NCBI GenBank assembly: GCA_037974335.1
Contig: CM075760.1
Span: 6,755,432 to 6,819,431 of the forward strand
Length of the DNA stretch: 64,000 bases
Source: Prionace glauca
Taxonomy: Eukaryota; Chordata; Chondrichthyes; Carcharhiniformes; Carcharhinidae
Direction of reading: 5' to 3'
The notes beneath the pieces are model-generated. The model was given only the letters and a program-made list of their open reading frames with translations. It had not been told where the DNA came from and searched no databases. Positions 1-10,870 of this stretch are shown in pieces. The position numbers and the translations under genes were made by a program. Each line of letters opens with the position of its first letter. The stretch's first letter is position 1.

Positions 1-359
1 ACATTCCTCACATTTCCATGGTTTCCCCACATTGTCGGTGTCCTTGTGTCTCTCCAGGTTGGATGATCAGTTGAAGCTTCGTCCACATACAGAACATGTA
101 CAGTATCTCCTCGTTGTGAATGGTGTGATGTTTTTCCAGGCTGTGTAACAGGTCAAAGCTCTTTTCATTGTCAGTTCACTGGAACACTCAATTGGATGTG
201 TGTGTCTCAGTGCTTTTCCAGTCACACTGATATTTAAAATCTTTTCCCACAGACAGAACAGAGAAACATTTCTCCTTCCACATTCAAAGGCCGAAGATAT
301 TCAGACCCCAATGAACTGAATGACTGGTTGCAGTCTGTAAATCGTCCATTTCCAATATC
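1..359 (-). pseudogene. 5' part of a C2H2 zinc-finger gene (family copy 0), array off the left edge
   Basis: This is the start of the last exon of a fifth zinc-finger family member, read right to left. The acceptor after a TTTTACAG tract puts the exon start near 359. Positions about 80-180 encode the decayed upstream finger seen in every copy (S-F-D-L-L-H-S-L-E-K-H-H). Positions 1-36 match the family start, but the usual ATG-GAG-AAA-CCA reads GTG-GGG-AAA-CCA here, so the normal start codon is missing. Either the gene is dead or it starts elsewhere. The finger array would lie left of the window, so its state cannot be judged. Confidence 0.6.
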
Positions 360-582
360 CTGTAAAACAGTTTAGAAACGTCATCACTGTCAGTCCAGGA
401 TAGAAATTGTAAACAGACAATTCTTGTTTCTCTGGAACATATTTTCCTCTCTTGTTCCCCCATATCTTTAAGTTCCTGTCCCACACAGTCTCCACCCCCC
501 GGAGCTGAAATCCAAACCCTATATCTTCATTTCTTTACTCCACTCCCAATTTCCTCTCTCTCTCTCCTCTGTCTGGGTTCAG

Positions 583-705
583 TTTGACAACACCAGGTTT
601 AACTCACTTGTGAGTTTACTATCAAATAAATCGGTTGGACTGGTGTTGTCAGACTTTTTACTGTGTTTACCCCCGTCCAACGCCGGCATACCCACATCAT
701 GGGTT
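583..705 (+). repeat. Penelope-like element terminal fragment
   Basis: The stretch has the family end signature: CAACACCAGG, then a CAAATAAA run, TTGGACT, GGTGTTG and TGTGTTTACCCC followed by CCAACGCCGGCAT. It matches the ends of the fuller copies at 4.45, 52.8 and 60.7 kb. Only the terminal part is present, and it is old. Confidence 0.55.
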
Positions 706-879
706 CAGTTCTCCAGCGCCTGTCTGCAGACTGACAATAAAACCAATGGGTCTTATTGGGGATGTTGGGGCCTCCAGCGGGTATTTGTGAATCCTCCCCC
801 TCACCTCCCAGGGTTTCCTTCCTTCCCAGAGATCAGAGTCCTCACTGATTTGAGGCCAAAGTGTAACCTCTTATTTACT

Positions 880-1260
880 GTCCCGCTCCCCCATCACCAT
901 CCTCCAGTGACTGAGCCAGGACGGGGCCGTTAACCTGGGCCTGTTCCCGGGAGGGAGAAGCCCCGAAGCTGCAAACCAGGGAGCTGACAATGATTCTGAA
1001 GGGTTTGCGGATCCACAAAGTGTTTCCAGACCCGCCCAGCCACCGCCTAACACTGACTCCGCTTCTCCGGAACGAACAAGAGCCAAGGACAGCAGTGACA
1101 CTGCGCATGCTCCACATCACAATGCCCCAGGGACTGATTGACGGCAGCTCCTGGCCAATAGGAAGATGGGGCGTGGCTGGAGGACCGAGCGGGAGCGGCT
1201 GGTCCTCCAACCAATCGGAGTGAACGAGGTGGAAGAACCTGAAGCATGCGCAGTGCGGGT
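880..1260. promoter_or_regulatory. CpG-rich, probably bidirectional promoter for zinc-finger copies 0 and 1
   Basis: A GC-rich block with CCAAT boxes in both directions (GGCCAATAGG near 1154, CAACCAATCGG near 1209). It also has a GGAGGACC motif paired with GGTCCTCC, shared with the promoters at 4.1-4.4, 11.3-11.6 and 21.0-21.5 kb. It sits between a minus-strand family member (1-359) and the plus-strand gene at 3141. No TATA box is obvious. Promoter function is inferred from position and recurrence. Confidence 0.6.
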
Positions 1261-1523
1261 AATAACGGAAGACGGATGGTTTTAACTTGGAAGCGAGATC
1301 AATACGAGGTAGAGGACGGTATGTGGGGAACGATAAACATTGCGGGTGGGTGGAGAGGCTTCGTAAACATGTTGTTCAAACCCAAACCCCGGAAAACAAC
1401 TTTCCGGTTCTCCCCGTTTGTACCAAATGGAGCCGCAGGTTGTAGTGTTGGACCCGGGCTGACTGCCGCCATTGAGGCTGAATGTGGGAGGCCGGCAGGG
1501 ATTGTGAATGGAGAGTAAAGCCC

Positions 1524-1637
1524 TGACGTCACAATGGAATGGGTGAATGAGTGTGATGGCACAACAGAACGGGTGAATGTGTGACGTCACAATGGGACGG
1601 GTGAATGAGTGTGACGTCACAATGGAATTGGTGAGAG
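1524..1637 (+). repeat. Four-copy 28-30 bp minisatellite carrying CRE motifs
   Basis: Units start at 1524, 1554, 1582 and 1612. Three of the four begin with TGACGTCACAATGG, a perfect CRE palindrome (TGACGTCA). The second unit has lost the CRE. The array lies in the presumed first intron, a few hundred bases downstream of the zinc-finger promoter, so it could act as a CREB/ATF-responsive element. Confidence 0.75.
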
Positions 1638-1685
1638 TTCCAGATGAGGTGAGACTGGGCTGGAGTCGGGCGATGGCACTGACAT

Positions 1686-1862
1686 GTGGCCCGGTGGCAC
1701 AGTGGTTAGCATAGCTGCCTAACAGTGCCTGGGACCCGGGTTCAATTCCAGCCTTGGGTCGCTGCCTGTGCATTCTTCCCGTGTCTGTGTGGATTTCCTC
1801 CGGGTGTTCCGGTTTCCTTCCACAGTCCAGACAGTGGAACCCCCTCTCTCTCTCCTCTGACT
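1686..1862 (+). repeat. HE1-type tRNA-derived SINE, 5' part
   Basis: It starts with GGTGGCACAGTGGTTAGCA (box A-like) and continues to GGGTTCAATTCC (box B-like) and the TTTCCTCCGGGTGTTCCGG core. The 3' CR1-like tail is absent; the sequence passes straight into a LINE fragment at about 1863. Confidence 0.8.
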
Positions 1863-2455
1863 GGGAGCACCAATAGTTTCAAAGTAGTTCTGGAAAAAGA
1901 TAGGACAGGTCCACAGCTCAAGGCCCTAAACTGGAGCAGGGCCACTTTTATGGGCATTAGGCAGGATCTAGCAAATGTCGATCAGGTGAGTTTGTTTGAA
2001 AGGAAAGGAATGACTGGCAAATGGGAGGTTTTAAAAGTGTGATATCAGGAGTCCAGGGCCAGTATATTTCTGTTAGAGTGAAGGGAAAGAATGGTAAATT
2101 TAGAATCTCTGGCACTCAAGGGACATTGAGGCTCTGGTCAGGTAAAAGAAGGAAGCATAGATTGGGTTTAGGCAATCGGGGACAAGTGAATCACTCTGAC
2201 TATAAAAAGTGTAAGAAAATACTGAAGAGGGAAATCAGGAGGACAAAAAGAGGGTATGATATGGGTCTGGCAGGTAAGATTAAAGAAAATTCCAAGAGGT
2301 TCTATAGCTATACTAAGAGTAAAAGGGTGGCTAGGGAGAGAATAGATTCTCTTAAAAATCAGTATGGCCATCTGTGTGTGGAGCCACAGGAGATGGGTGA
2401 GATTTTTAATGAATACTTCTCCTCTGTTTACTGTGGAGAGCACCATGGGTGCTAA
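1863..2455 (+). repeat. CR1-like LINE fragment, region upstream of the RT
   Basis: An open stretch at 2160-2455 encodes the linker typical of CR1-like ORF2 before the RT domain, for example KENSKRFYSYTKSKR and later EIFNEYFSSVY. Compare the RT start at 29.1-29.4 kb. The copy is truncated at both ends and nothing suggests host function. Confidence 0.8.
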
Positions 2456-2529
2456 AGAAATAAGGGGAACAAGTGGTGATGTCACGGGCACACGCATGTT
2501 ACGTGGGAGGAGGTATCTGCAGCCTTATA

Positions 2530-2680
2530 GAAGCAAATTACTGCAGATGCTGGAATCTGAAACCAAGAGAGAAAATGCTGGAAAAGCAGGTCTGGCAGCA
2601 TCTATAAGGAGAGGAAAGAGCTGATGTTTTTTGTCTAGGTGACCCTTTGTCAAAGCTCTGAAACATACAGATGCTGCCAG
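2530..2680 (+). repeat. Short interspersed repeat (TGCTGGAA / GCAGCATCT type)
   Basis: The stretch includes CAGATGCTGGAATCTGAAAC, TCTGGCAGCATCT and GTGACCCTTTGTCAAA. Related copies occur at 12103-12200, and weaker ones near 8470-8560, 34100-34170 and 44520-44610. Family not identified. Confidence 0.6.
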
Positions 2681-2826
2681 ACCTGCTGAGAGTGAGGAGC
2701 GAGTGTGTGGGATGGCGAGTGACAGCTTTTGGGGAATGAGAGAGGAAAGAATGTTCCATAAAAATTATCTGTTCTGAATTTCTATCCTGCACTGACACTG
2801 ATGACTTTTGGAAATTCATTTTACAG

Positions 2827-3140
2827 GATATTGAAAGAGGAATCACAGGCCGAAATCTCAAACATCACGTCTAGATGTGACAGAGTCATTTCCTTGGGAC
2901 CTCAATATCATCGGACTTTGAATCCAGAAGGAGAATTGATTGTCCAGACTGTCGATTTGAATTGTCAGTGTGAGTGAAAAAGCATCAACACACTGCCACA
3001 CTTGAATGAGTGTATTCCAATGCACTAACTAAAGAGCTTTAACCAAGTTACACAGTCTGAATAAATATCACACCATTCACAGTGGGTTGAGACTGTAATC
3101 TTGTGTGTGTGGATGAAGTAGAGGCAAGGACACCTGCACC
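2827..3140 (+). other. 5' untranslated start of the last exon of zinc-finger gene 1
   Basis: An acceptor (TTCATTTTACAG) ends at 2826. The following sequence aligns with the same region of the other four copies, including the remains of the upstream finger (AAGAGCTTTAACCAAGTTAC at about 3029). No long reading frame enters from here, so this is treated as UTR up to the ATG at 3141. Confidence 0.6.
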
Positions 3141-3983
3141 ATGGAGAAACCATGGAAATGTGTGGACTGTGGGAAGGGATATGGAGTCCCATCTAAGTTG
3201 GAAGCTCATCAGCGCAGCCACACTGGGGAGAGGCCATTCACCTGCCCTCAGTGTGGGAAGGGATTCATTCAGTTATCCAGCTTACGGATGCACCAGCGAG
3301 TTCACACTGGAGAGAGGCCATTCACCTGCTGTCAGTGTGGGAACGGATTCACTCAGTTGTCTGACCTGCAGAGACACCAGCGAGTTCACACTGGGGAGAG
3401 GCCATTCACCTGCTCTCAATGTGGGAAGGGATTCACTCAGTTATCTGACCTGCAGATACACCAGCGAGTTTGCAGTGGGGAGAGGCCATTCACTTGCTCT
3501 CAATGTGGGAAGGGATTCACTCAACTCTCCCACCTGCAGACACACCAGCGAGTTCACACTGGAGAGAGACCATTCAGCTGCTCTCAGTGTGGGGAGGGAT
3601 TCACTCAGTCATCAAACCTGCAGAGACACGAACGACTTCACACTGGGGAGAGACCGTTCACCTGCTCTCAGTGTGGGCAAGAATTCGCTCAGTCATCTGT
3701 CCTGCAGAGACACCAGCGAGTTCACACAGGGGAGAGACCATTCACCTGCTCTCACTGTGGGAAGGGATTCACTCTGTCAACCGACCTGCAGAAACACCAG
3801 CGAGTTCACACTGGGGAGAAACCATTCACCTGCTCTCAGTGTGGGAAGGGATTCGCTCGGTCATCTGACCTGCGGGTACACCAGCGAATTCACACTGGGG
3901 AGAAGCCATTCACATGTTCTCAGTGTGGGAAGGGTTTCAGAGTTTCATCCCGGCTGCTGAGACACCAGCAAATTCACGAGTGA
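3141..3983 (+). CDS. C2H2 zinc-finger protein, ten fingers (copy 1)
   Basis: A 280-residue protein made almost only of ten C2H2 fingers in a 28-residue period, joined by HTGERPF or HTGEKPF linkers. It is expected to be a nuclear sequence-specific DNA-binding protein. No KRAB, SCAN, BTB or other effector domain is present in this exon or nearby. The start is the ATG of MEKPWKC, which is shared with the other copies. Finger 4 (ending [10 protein letters not shown]) has Cys in place of the last His, giving a C2HC ligand set that can still bind zinc; all other fingers keep C-C-H-H. Contact residues differ from finger to finger (QLSS, QLSD, QSSN, RSSD, VSSR), as in rapidly evolving arrays. The array is uninterrupted, so the gene is probably functional. 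Its presumed promoter is at about 0.9-1.26 kb and its partner is the minus-strand copy at 1-359. Confidence 0.9.
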   Translation: MEKPWKCVDCGKGYGVPSKLEAHQRSHTGERPFTCPQCGKGFIQLSSLRMHQRVHTGERPFTCCQCGNGFTQLSDLQRHQRVHTGERPFTCSQCGKGFTQLSDLQIHQRVCSGERPFTCSQCGKGFTQLSHLQTHQRVHTGERPFSCSQCGEGFTQSSNLQRHERLHTGERPFTCSQCGQEFAQSSVLQRHQRVHTGERPFTCSHCGKGFTLSTDLQKHQRVHTGEKPFTCSQCGKGFARSSDLRVHQRIHTGEKPFTCSQCGKGFRVSSRLLRHQQIHE

Positions 3984-4084
3984 TGACAGGTTGCTTCAGA
4001 GAGAGAGCAGCAGCTTTGCTGGGCAGGAATGAGCACCTTCAGGAGCTCCGCATTCAGACAATAGGGAAAGCTTCGTGCAGCCAT

Positions 4085-4452
4085 AGGCACAAACTCTGCA
4101 CTGTAATTGGTTGCAGGGTAATTCTACTTCCGGTACTCCGACTCTTTCCATTGGTCAATCCGGACCCAATCATAATAAAGGGCGGAAATGACCCCACTGG
4201 AACATTGTGACGTCAACAATGGGAGCGTGCCTGATTCAGCCAATCAGGATTACTCTCCTACGCAGTGACATCGTTGGGCCCAAGTCCCCGGCCCCCTCCA
4301 AGTCGCTGAGACGAATCTTGATGGCTCCGGCCAATCGGCAGCTCTGGAGGACCAGAAGTCGCATAGACCTCCAGCCAATCAGAGCGTGGGTTTTATGACA
4401 ATGCAGATTGAGCTTCAGACATACTTAAATTTGTTCTTGTCTCCAACAAGGG
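4085..4452 (+). promoter_or_regulatory. Orphan zinc-finger-type promoter, cut by a Penelope-like insertion
   Basis: Four or more CCAAT or ATTGG boxes (near 4108, 4149, 4239, 4333 and 4376), a TGACGTCA CRE near 4209, and GGAGGACC near 4345 mark this as another copy of the family promoter. Exon-1-like sequence (AGCTTCAGACATACTTAAAT then TCTCCAACAAG) follows and breaks off at about 4452, where a Penelope-like element begins. No finger array lies downstream in this orientation. It may still act as a promoter, but its gene is gone. Confidence 0.6.
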
Positions 4453-4965
4453 CATTGACCGGTCACGGGCATCCGGCCTCTGATCTTCGGGTAAGCATTC
4501 TCCAAGGCAGCCTTCACGACACACAACAGCACAGAGTCGCTGAGCAGAGACTGATAGCCAAGTTCCGCACACAAGGACAGCCTCAACTAGGATCTTGGGT
4601 TCATGTCACACTTTCTGTAACCCCCCAATAACGACTTGCCTGAGCTTGCAAAATCTCACTAACTGGCCTGTCTGGAGACAATACACATCTCTTTAACCTG
4701 TCCTTAACGCTGTCTCCATTCACATTCTCTGTACTTTTAAGACTTCATTACTTATAAAGATTCGCATTCCAATCATTATTCTGTAAATTGAGTTTGTGTC
4801 TTTATGAGCCCTGTTTGTGAACAGAACTGCCACTCAACTGATGAATGGGCAGCGCTCCAAAAGCTAGTGGATTTTGCTACTAAATAAACCTGTTGGACTT
4901 TAACCTGGTGTCATGAGACTTCTTACTGTGTTTATCCCAGTCCAATGCCGACATCTCCATGTCAA
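4453..4965 (+). repeat. Penelope-like retroelement 3' end with GIY-YIG tail
   Basis: The plus frame at 4453-4631 encodes a decayed version of the C-terminal part of a GIY-YIG-type domain (GHPASDLRVSILQGSLHDT, then VAEQRLIAKFRT). A 3' tail of about 330 bp follows, ending in AATAAACCTGTTGGACTTTA, CCTGGTG and TGTGTTTATCCC. Two further copies with the same layout lie at 52.79 and 60.73 kb. It is a 5'-truncated, old fossil. Confidence 0.7.
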
Positions 4966-5329
4966 GATTACAAATGAACATTGGAATTAGGGGCAGGACT
5001 GGGCCCAGGTATCTTTTTCTTTCTCTTTCAAAGACATTGATATCCTTCAGCTCCCTCAAATTTCTGCCAAAAGAGTATGGCGACGTCTTGTGAACTTGAT
5101 TTAATTTATTATTGTCACATGTATCATTCAATCAGCTCCTGTGTCCATTCTTCACTGCAGAACCCCTTCACCCTGCTGCTCCCACAGTCCTCAGCTTGAT
5201 ACAGAGTTAGCTCTGTTCACCATCAGCCTTTGTTGCTGTCTTCATTTGCTTTATGGATACCCATCAAGTGACACACTCTTGAAGTCAGGAATTAGGATTG
5301 GGAATGGGGCTTTTTGGTCCAGGAAGTTC

Positions 5330-5870
5330 ACGCTGGCTCCCTGTGAATCAAACCATTTCCCTGTTCTATCCCTGTTGATTTATTTCTCTCAATTGCTCAA
5401 GCAATTTTCTTTTGGAAACATTCCATCATCTCTGCTCTCTCCCTCACAGGAAGTGGGTTCCAGGTATTTGCCACTTTCTTCAAATGCAAATGAGTCTCAG
5501 AGCAGAGAAGGAAGCCATTCCACCGATTGTACCCATGATATTCCTTTGAAGAAGCTCTTCCATTAATCCCATATTTCATTTCAAATCTGTCCAGTTCCGT
5601 TTTGAAAGATCCAGTTTAATTTTCTTCCTGCACCATTTTCAGACAGTGAATTCCAAATCTCAACAACCCATATTCTATTTTAAAACAAACAATTTAACAA
5701 TATATCGTGTTTAGATTTTCACAGGAGATTTGGAAGTGGAGTGATAGGAAATTGCATTCTGACAGTCCCTTTCATGACCACAAGATCCTGGAAAGTGTTT
5801 CACAGCCAAGTTCTTTTGAAGTGTGGTGACTGTTGTGATGTGGGAAACTCACAAATGAAAATGATCACTT
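5330..5870. repeat. Old interspersed repeat fragments
   Basis: About 5590-5700 resembles the decayed 3' half of a CR1-like element read on the minus strand (AGTGAATTCCAAATCTCAAC). At about 5755-5860 a second repeat carries GGAAAGTGTTTCACAGCCAA and TTTTGAAGTGTGGTGACTGT. No coding potential was seen. Confidence 0.45.
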
Positions 5871-5945
5871 TCATCTGTATTAATAGTTAAATATAACAAG
5901 GTCAAGGAAGCCATGTTAAACCCTAACATATGAGGAGATTGTTAT

Positions 5946-6411
5946 GCAATAAAGCTAGAGGTCCACCTCGTGTCAAACGAGGGGCATGCACACGGTGGGT
6001 CATGCGTGGGCTGCTCTTGGAAGTTCCAGGAGTGGCCTAGTACTTCGTGTCGGTGTGCGTGCTTGATCCTGGACCGGTAGACGGGCGCCGCAACAGCTCG
6101 GTGACTAGCACTGCTAGCTGTGCAGATACATGAATTTGGGCCTGTGTCTGTGGGAGTTTGCACATTCTCCCTGTGGTTGCGTGGGTTTCCTCCGGGAGCT
6201 CCAGTTTCCTCCCACACCCCAAAGATGTGCTCTTAGGCTGATTGGTTTTACCAAATTTACTCTATTCTCCCCTGAATCTGGCTAAGTTAGAGGTTCCATT
6301 CGTAGACATGCAGGGTAGAATAGGTGTAGGGTGATGCGGCGGCACGGGCTCGTTGGGTCGAAGGGCCTGTTTCCCGTGCTGGGTTGTTCTTTATTCTTTA
6401 TTCTTTATTGC
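5946..6411 (+). repeat. Composite SINE, second family, long copy
   Basis: A head of about 180 bp contains a CCTCGTGTCAAACGAGG hairpin and CTTGGAAGTTCCAGGAG. It is joined to an HE1-like core (GGGTTTCCTCCGGGAGCTCC) and a CR1-like tail (GGCTCGTTGGGTCGAAGGGC) that ends in a CTTTATT repeat. The same unit is inverted at 18178-18640, and a headless version lies at 19406-19722. Confidence 0.7.
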
Positions 6412-6974
6412 TGAGCAAGCAGAACTTGTCCAAGGTATGGAATTCTTCAATCATTTTGATAAGCGAGAGGATGTTATATTCTGTCAAAGTCTGGCTCAAG
6501 AATGAGGCTCTTTGTTCAACCTGATCAAGATTAGTAAGAAAGAAACCTATTGTCTTTCACAAAGTGTATTTTTGAACTAGTGTTTCTTGTATTAACTATT
6601 GCAGGATTCTCTGGAGGCTAGGTATTGTCAAAAACTTCAGCCAATACAGAGACTCACAAAGGCCAGTGTTCCGGTTAAAAACATATCTATATTAACCAAC
6701 GATTGATGGGAGAATGAGCATTGGGCAGTCCAAAGACTTACTACAAGAGAAGACACTGAGCATTCCAATACCACTCTGCGGTTACAAACAGCAGACAGGT
6801 CAATTATACCTTTCCCAAGTTTACATTTCCTGCCTTTTATTAATTATGAACCAGTCAGTTTCAATACAAATCAATCACAATTAATACCTGTTATATACTT
6901 CAGCCAATTGCATTTACCCTTTGACCTCATGGGGTTTCACTGATCTGTAAAATCCAGATCCTTCCTCCCTTTGT
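6412..6974. other. No feature recognised
   Basis: AT-rich spacer between two SINEs. No open frame, RNA gene or repeat could be supported. Confidence 0.5.
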
Positions 6975-7292
6975 TAGAATCATAGAATCCCTACAGTGCA
7001 GAAGGAGGCCATTCGGCCCATCAAGTCTGCACTGACCACAATCCCACCCAGGCCCTTATTCCCGTAACCCCATGCATTTACCTAGCTTGTCCCCTTGATA
7101 CTAAGGGGCAATTTAGCTTGGCCAACCCATCTAACCTGCAAGTCTTTGGACTGGGGGGAAACCGGAGCACCTGGTGGAAACCCATGCAGACACGAGGAGA
7201 ATGTGCAAACCCTACACAGACAATGACCTGAGGCCAGAATTGAACCCAGATCCCTGGCCCTGTGCGGCAGCAGTGCTAACCACTGTGCCACC
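6975..7292 (-). repeat. HE1-type SINE, near full length
   Basis: Read on the minus strand it runs from GGTGGCACAGTGGTTAGCAC through the box B-like GGTTCAATTCTGG to the CR1-like tail that ends in GGATTCTATGATTCT. Both ends are present. Confidence 0.85.
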
Positions 7293-7875
7293 TCCTCAAA
7301 TCGTAAGGGCTCAAATCTGAGAAGGCCTGCTCTACCTGCACAATATGAACTACTCTATTGAAGAAGGGGCCAAGAAGACCTTACTGCCAGTAACTGTTAT
7401 TGATAAGAACTTACACATTCTGTAGTTTCATTGTCCTAAAGATTGTGGTTCATCTCAATATGCTCTTGTCAATATGCTCATTGGGCTTTGAGGCAACCTG
7501 CTTTGGCTAAAGTGTACAGATTTCTTTAACATATAGCTAAAATACATTTTTAAAGATCCAAAGTGTATGTTTAAGTCAGAAGTATTTAACCAAATCTTAT
7601 ACTTAGTTAAATATCTTAATGTGTTTATCCGTGTCTGATAGACTGTCCCCCTGTTGTAAACCTAATCTTAGGTCATTTCACTTTTTAGAATTTTGTTAGT
7701 AATTTAAATCCCTGGTTACTTGAAATATCTATAACCTACTAGGAATTTCCCCAGTATAACCAAAAATATTAATTAACGATTCCTGTGATAATTAGCTACC
7801 AGTCAGTAATAGATGACTGAATAAGTGGTGAGTCTTAATTGAATTATTGTTGAAAGATCAATAATGAGTTAGTTC
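7293..7875. other. No feature recognised
   Basis: AT-rich sequence with no long frame and no recognisable repeat or RNA. It is probably decayed repeat. Confidence 0.4.
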
Positions 7876-8050
7876 ACAGAATCACAGATTACTACAGTGC
7901 AAAGAGGCCCTTCGGCCCATTGAGTCTGCACCAATGCATGAAATGTCCTGACCTGCCCACCTAGTCCCACTTGCCAGCACTTGGCCCATAGCCTTGAATG
8001 TTATGACTTGCCAAGTACTCATCCAGGTCCTTTATAAAGGATGTGAGGCA
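7876..8050 (-). repeat. CR1-tailed SINE or LINE 3' end
   Basis: It shares the tail GGCCCTTCGGCCCATTGAGT with HE1 elements. The adjoining body (CCACTTGCCAGCACTTGGCC) differs, so it belongs to another family using the same tail. Confidence 0.6.
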
Positions 8051-8818
8051 TACTGAAAGACTGATTTTTATTTGCTGTAAAATGTAAAAGTTTAATTGCT
8101 GTGTGTGTAAAGAATGTGCAGTGAAGATAAATGCACTGGTGAGAGAGACCTTCAAGCTCTGATTAGCCTCAACATTTGAAACTGTGTAAATAAGGGATTA
8201 TATAGAATCAGATAAGGAGATAGTATGAAACAATTCCATTCCTGATAATGACAGAAAGTGGAGCAAGTAATTGAAGATCCAACTAAAGTAATCTAGTGAC
8301 AAAATTGTTTTGCTTCTTTCCAACAACCATTTTGTTCCAGGACATTTTTGACTTTTAATCTCACTCACCCTCAAACCAATCCCTGACTTTCCCTTTTGTT
8401 CTATCTGACCCTCCCCCCTTTCTCATCAGCATCAAACCCATCACATTTCTCCCTCTCTTTAGTTCTGAAGTAGGGTGAAACATTAACTCTATTTCTCTCT
8501 ACACAAATGTTGCCAAACCTGCCGTGCTTTTCCAATTCTTTCTGTATTTATTTTAGATTTACCTGCAGTGGTGAAAAGCACTATTTTCTATCCAGGATAA
8601 AGTAATTGTCTTTCACCAGCTTTTGTGGTTCATTTCAGCAGAAATGTGCTCTCCCAGGCTCAAAGAGCATCAGCCCACTGGAAGCAAAGTTGTGAGACTG
8701 GCCAGTCCAACAGAAAGAAAACCTCCAATCCTCCCACTTCACCAACTGTCAGAATGAACATGATTCTGTCCTGGATGTAATTAACAACAGCAATAACAGC
8801 AGAATCCAAACCCTGTCA

Positions 8819-9912
8819 TTACTTGTGAACTTGCTCGTGTTTCAGCAGGCTGGATAACTGAATGAATCGCTTTCCACACACAGAGCAGGTGAAGGACCTC
8901 TCCCCAGTGTGAACTCGCTGGTGTCTCTGCAGTGCGGATGACCATTTAAACCTCTTTGTGCAGTGAGAGCAACTGAACGGTCTCTCCTCAGTGTGAACAC
9001 GTTGGTGGGACATCAGATCCTGAGAGCTTTTGAAGCTACTCTCACAGTCAGAACATTCAAAGGGTCTCTCGTTGCTATGAGTGACTTTATGATTCAATAG
9101 GTGGGATAACTGAGTGAATCCCTTCCCACACACAGAGCAGCCGAATGGTTTCTCCCCAGTGTGAATTCGCTCGTGGTCCCTCAGATCTGAAGTACGTTTG
9201 AATCCGCTCCCACAGTCAGGGCATTTAAAGGGTCTCTCCTGGGTGTGAGTGATTTTGTGCCTCAGCAGGTTCGATGACAGAGTGAATCCCTTCCCACACA
9301 CAGAGCAGGTAAATGGCCTCTCCCCAGTGTGAACTTGCTGGTGTGCCCATACGCTGGATAACTGTGTGAATCCCTTCCCACATATGGTGCAGGTAAATGG
9401 TCTCTCCCCGGTGTGAACTCGCTGGTGTGTCCGCAGGTGGGATGACCTTTTAAACCTCTTGGTGCAATGAGAGCAGCTGAATGGTCTCTCCTCAGTGTGA
9501 ATGCGCTGGTGGAACACCAGTTCACCAGAGGTTTTGAAGCAGCTCCCACAGTCAGAGCATTTAAAGGGTCTCTCATTAGTGTGAGTAGCTTTGTGATTCA
9601 GTAGGTGGGATGACTGAATGAAACCCTTCCCACACAGGGTGCAGGCGAACGGCTTTTCCCCAGTGTGAACTCGCTGGTGTGCCCGCAGACCGGATGACTG
9701 AGTGAATCCCTTCCCACACTGAGAGCAGGTGAATGGCTTCTCTCCAGTGTGAACTCGCTGGTGTCTTTGCAGGGTGGATAACCAAGTGAATCCCTCCCCA
9801 CACTGAGAGCAGATGAACGGCCTCTCCCCAGTGTGACTCCTCGATGAATTTCCAGCCGAGATGGAACTTTATATTTCTTCCCACAGTCTGCACATTTCCA
9901 TGGTTTCTCCAT
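8819..9912 (-). pseudogene. C2H2 zinc-finger gene, thirteen fingers, frame break after finger 1 (copy 2)
   Basis: Read right to left from ATG 9912 ([15 protein letters not shown]). Finger 1 runs to about 9842, where one base is missing compared with the sister copies (EIHRG-V instead of EIHRRSH), so the frame shifts. From about 9838 to the stop at 8819, twelve more fingers are open in one frame. They include two alternating types: CGKGFTQLS fingers, and CSDCGSGFK or CSHCTKRFK fingers with a [10 protein letters not shown]-like linker. This points to internal duplication of finger pairs. Unless a downstream start or an assembly error explains it, the main array is not translated from the normal start. 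The last exon appears to begin at about 10248, and the promoter is presumed to be the minus side of 11.28-11.6 kb. Confidence 0.75.
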
Positions 9913-10248
9913 GTTGCAGGTGTCCATGCCTCTCTCTTGGGTGGGCAATCAGTGGAAGCCTCATCCACACACACAGAACACGAGTACAGTCTCCCCGCAG
10001 TGAATGGTGTGATATTTATTCAGGCTGTGCAACTGGTTAAAGCTTTTCAGTCATTGCACTGGAACACTCTCACTTGAATGTGCAAGATGTTGGCGCTTTT
10101 CCACTGACGTTTGAAACTTTTCAAATCAAAAGACCAGATAATACTTCTAGATTTAAAGGCCAATGATAATCATATCCCAAGGAATATGACTCTGTCAGAT
10201 CTAGACATGACATTTGACATTCCAGCCTGTGATTCCTTTTTCAATATC
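9913..10248 (-). other. 5' UTR with out-of-frame relic finger of zinc-finger copy 2
   Basis: The acceptor after TTTCTTTTACAG sets the exon start near 10248. Positions about 10000-10060 encode the decayed upstream finger (AAAGCTTTAACCAGTTGCAC on the minus strand). It is not joined in frame to the ATG at 9912. Confidence 0.55.
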
Positions 10249-10479
10249 CTGTAAAAGAAATTTACATAAGTCATCATTGTCAGTACAAGATAAAAATTCA
10301 GAATAGACAACTATAGTTCCTACAGAATGTTCTTTCCTCTCATTGTGCAAAAGCTGTAAATCTCCATCCCACACACTCTCCCTCCATTCTTACTCTGCTG
10401 TATCTAATATTCACCCTCCCAATTCTCCTGAAGATGCTGACTGACACATCTATGCTCACTGCGTCCTTCCTTGGCGCAG

Positions 10480-10870
10480 AAATCATAAGAAATAGGAGCT
10501 GCAGTTGGCCATTCAGCCTATCGAACTGCCTCAACCATTCATTAAGAATTGGCTGATCTACCTCAGCATTATTTCCCATACAGTCCCCCAGATCTTCAAT
10601 ATCTCAAAACTTATAAATCTCCAGCTTGAAAATTCTTGATGGCTGAGACTCCACAGTTCTCTGGGGTGCAGAATTCCAAAACTTCACCACATCCTTGAGT
10701 GAGGAAATTCCTCCTCACCTTAACTTTATCTGCATTTTCTGACCTGTTCCCTATAACATTCTCCTTTATCAATCAAAAATCAGTCCAACTGACCCTGGAA
10801 TATATTCAATGGCCCTCAGCCTCCACTGATCCCTGTGGGATAAATCCAAGACTAACAACTCTCTGTTTGA
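10480..10870 (-). repeat. CR1-like LINE 3' fragment
   Basis: On the minus strand the stretch reads like the C-terminal RT tail and 3' end of a CR1-like element (compare 41.2-42.5 kb), ending near AATAGGAGCTGCAGTTGGCC on the plus strand. It is heavily decayed. Confidence 0.55.

Noticed and set aside
3103-3960. A 285-codon open frame overlapping the zinc-finger gene in another frame
   Set aside because: It mirrors the 28-residue finger period ([13 protein letters not shown] repeats) and arises because that frame of the finger repeat lacks stops. The same shadow appears over copies 2 and 3.
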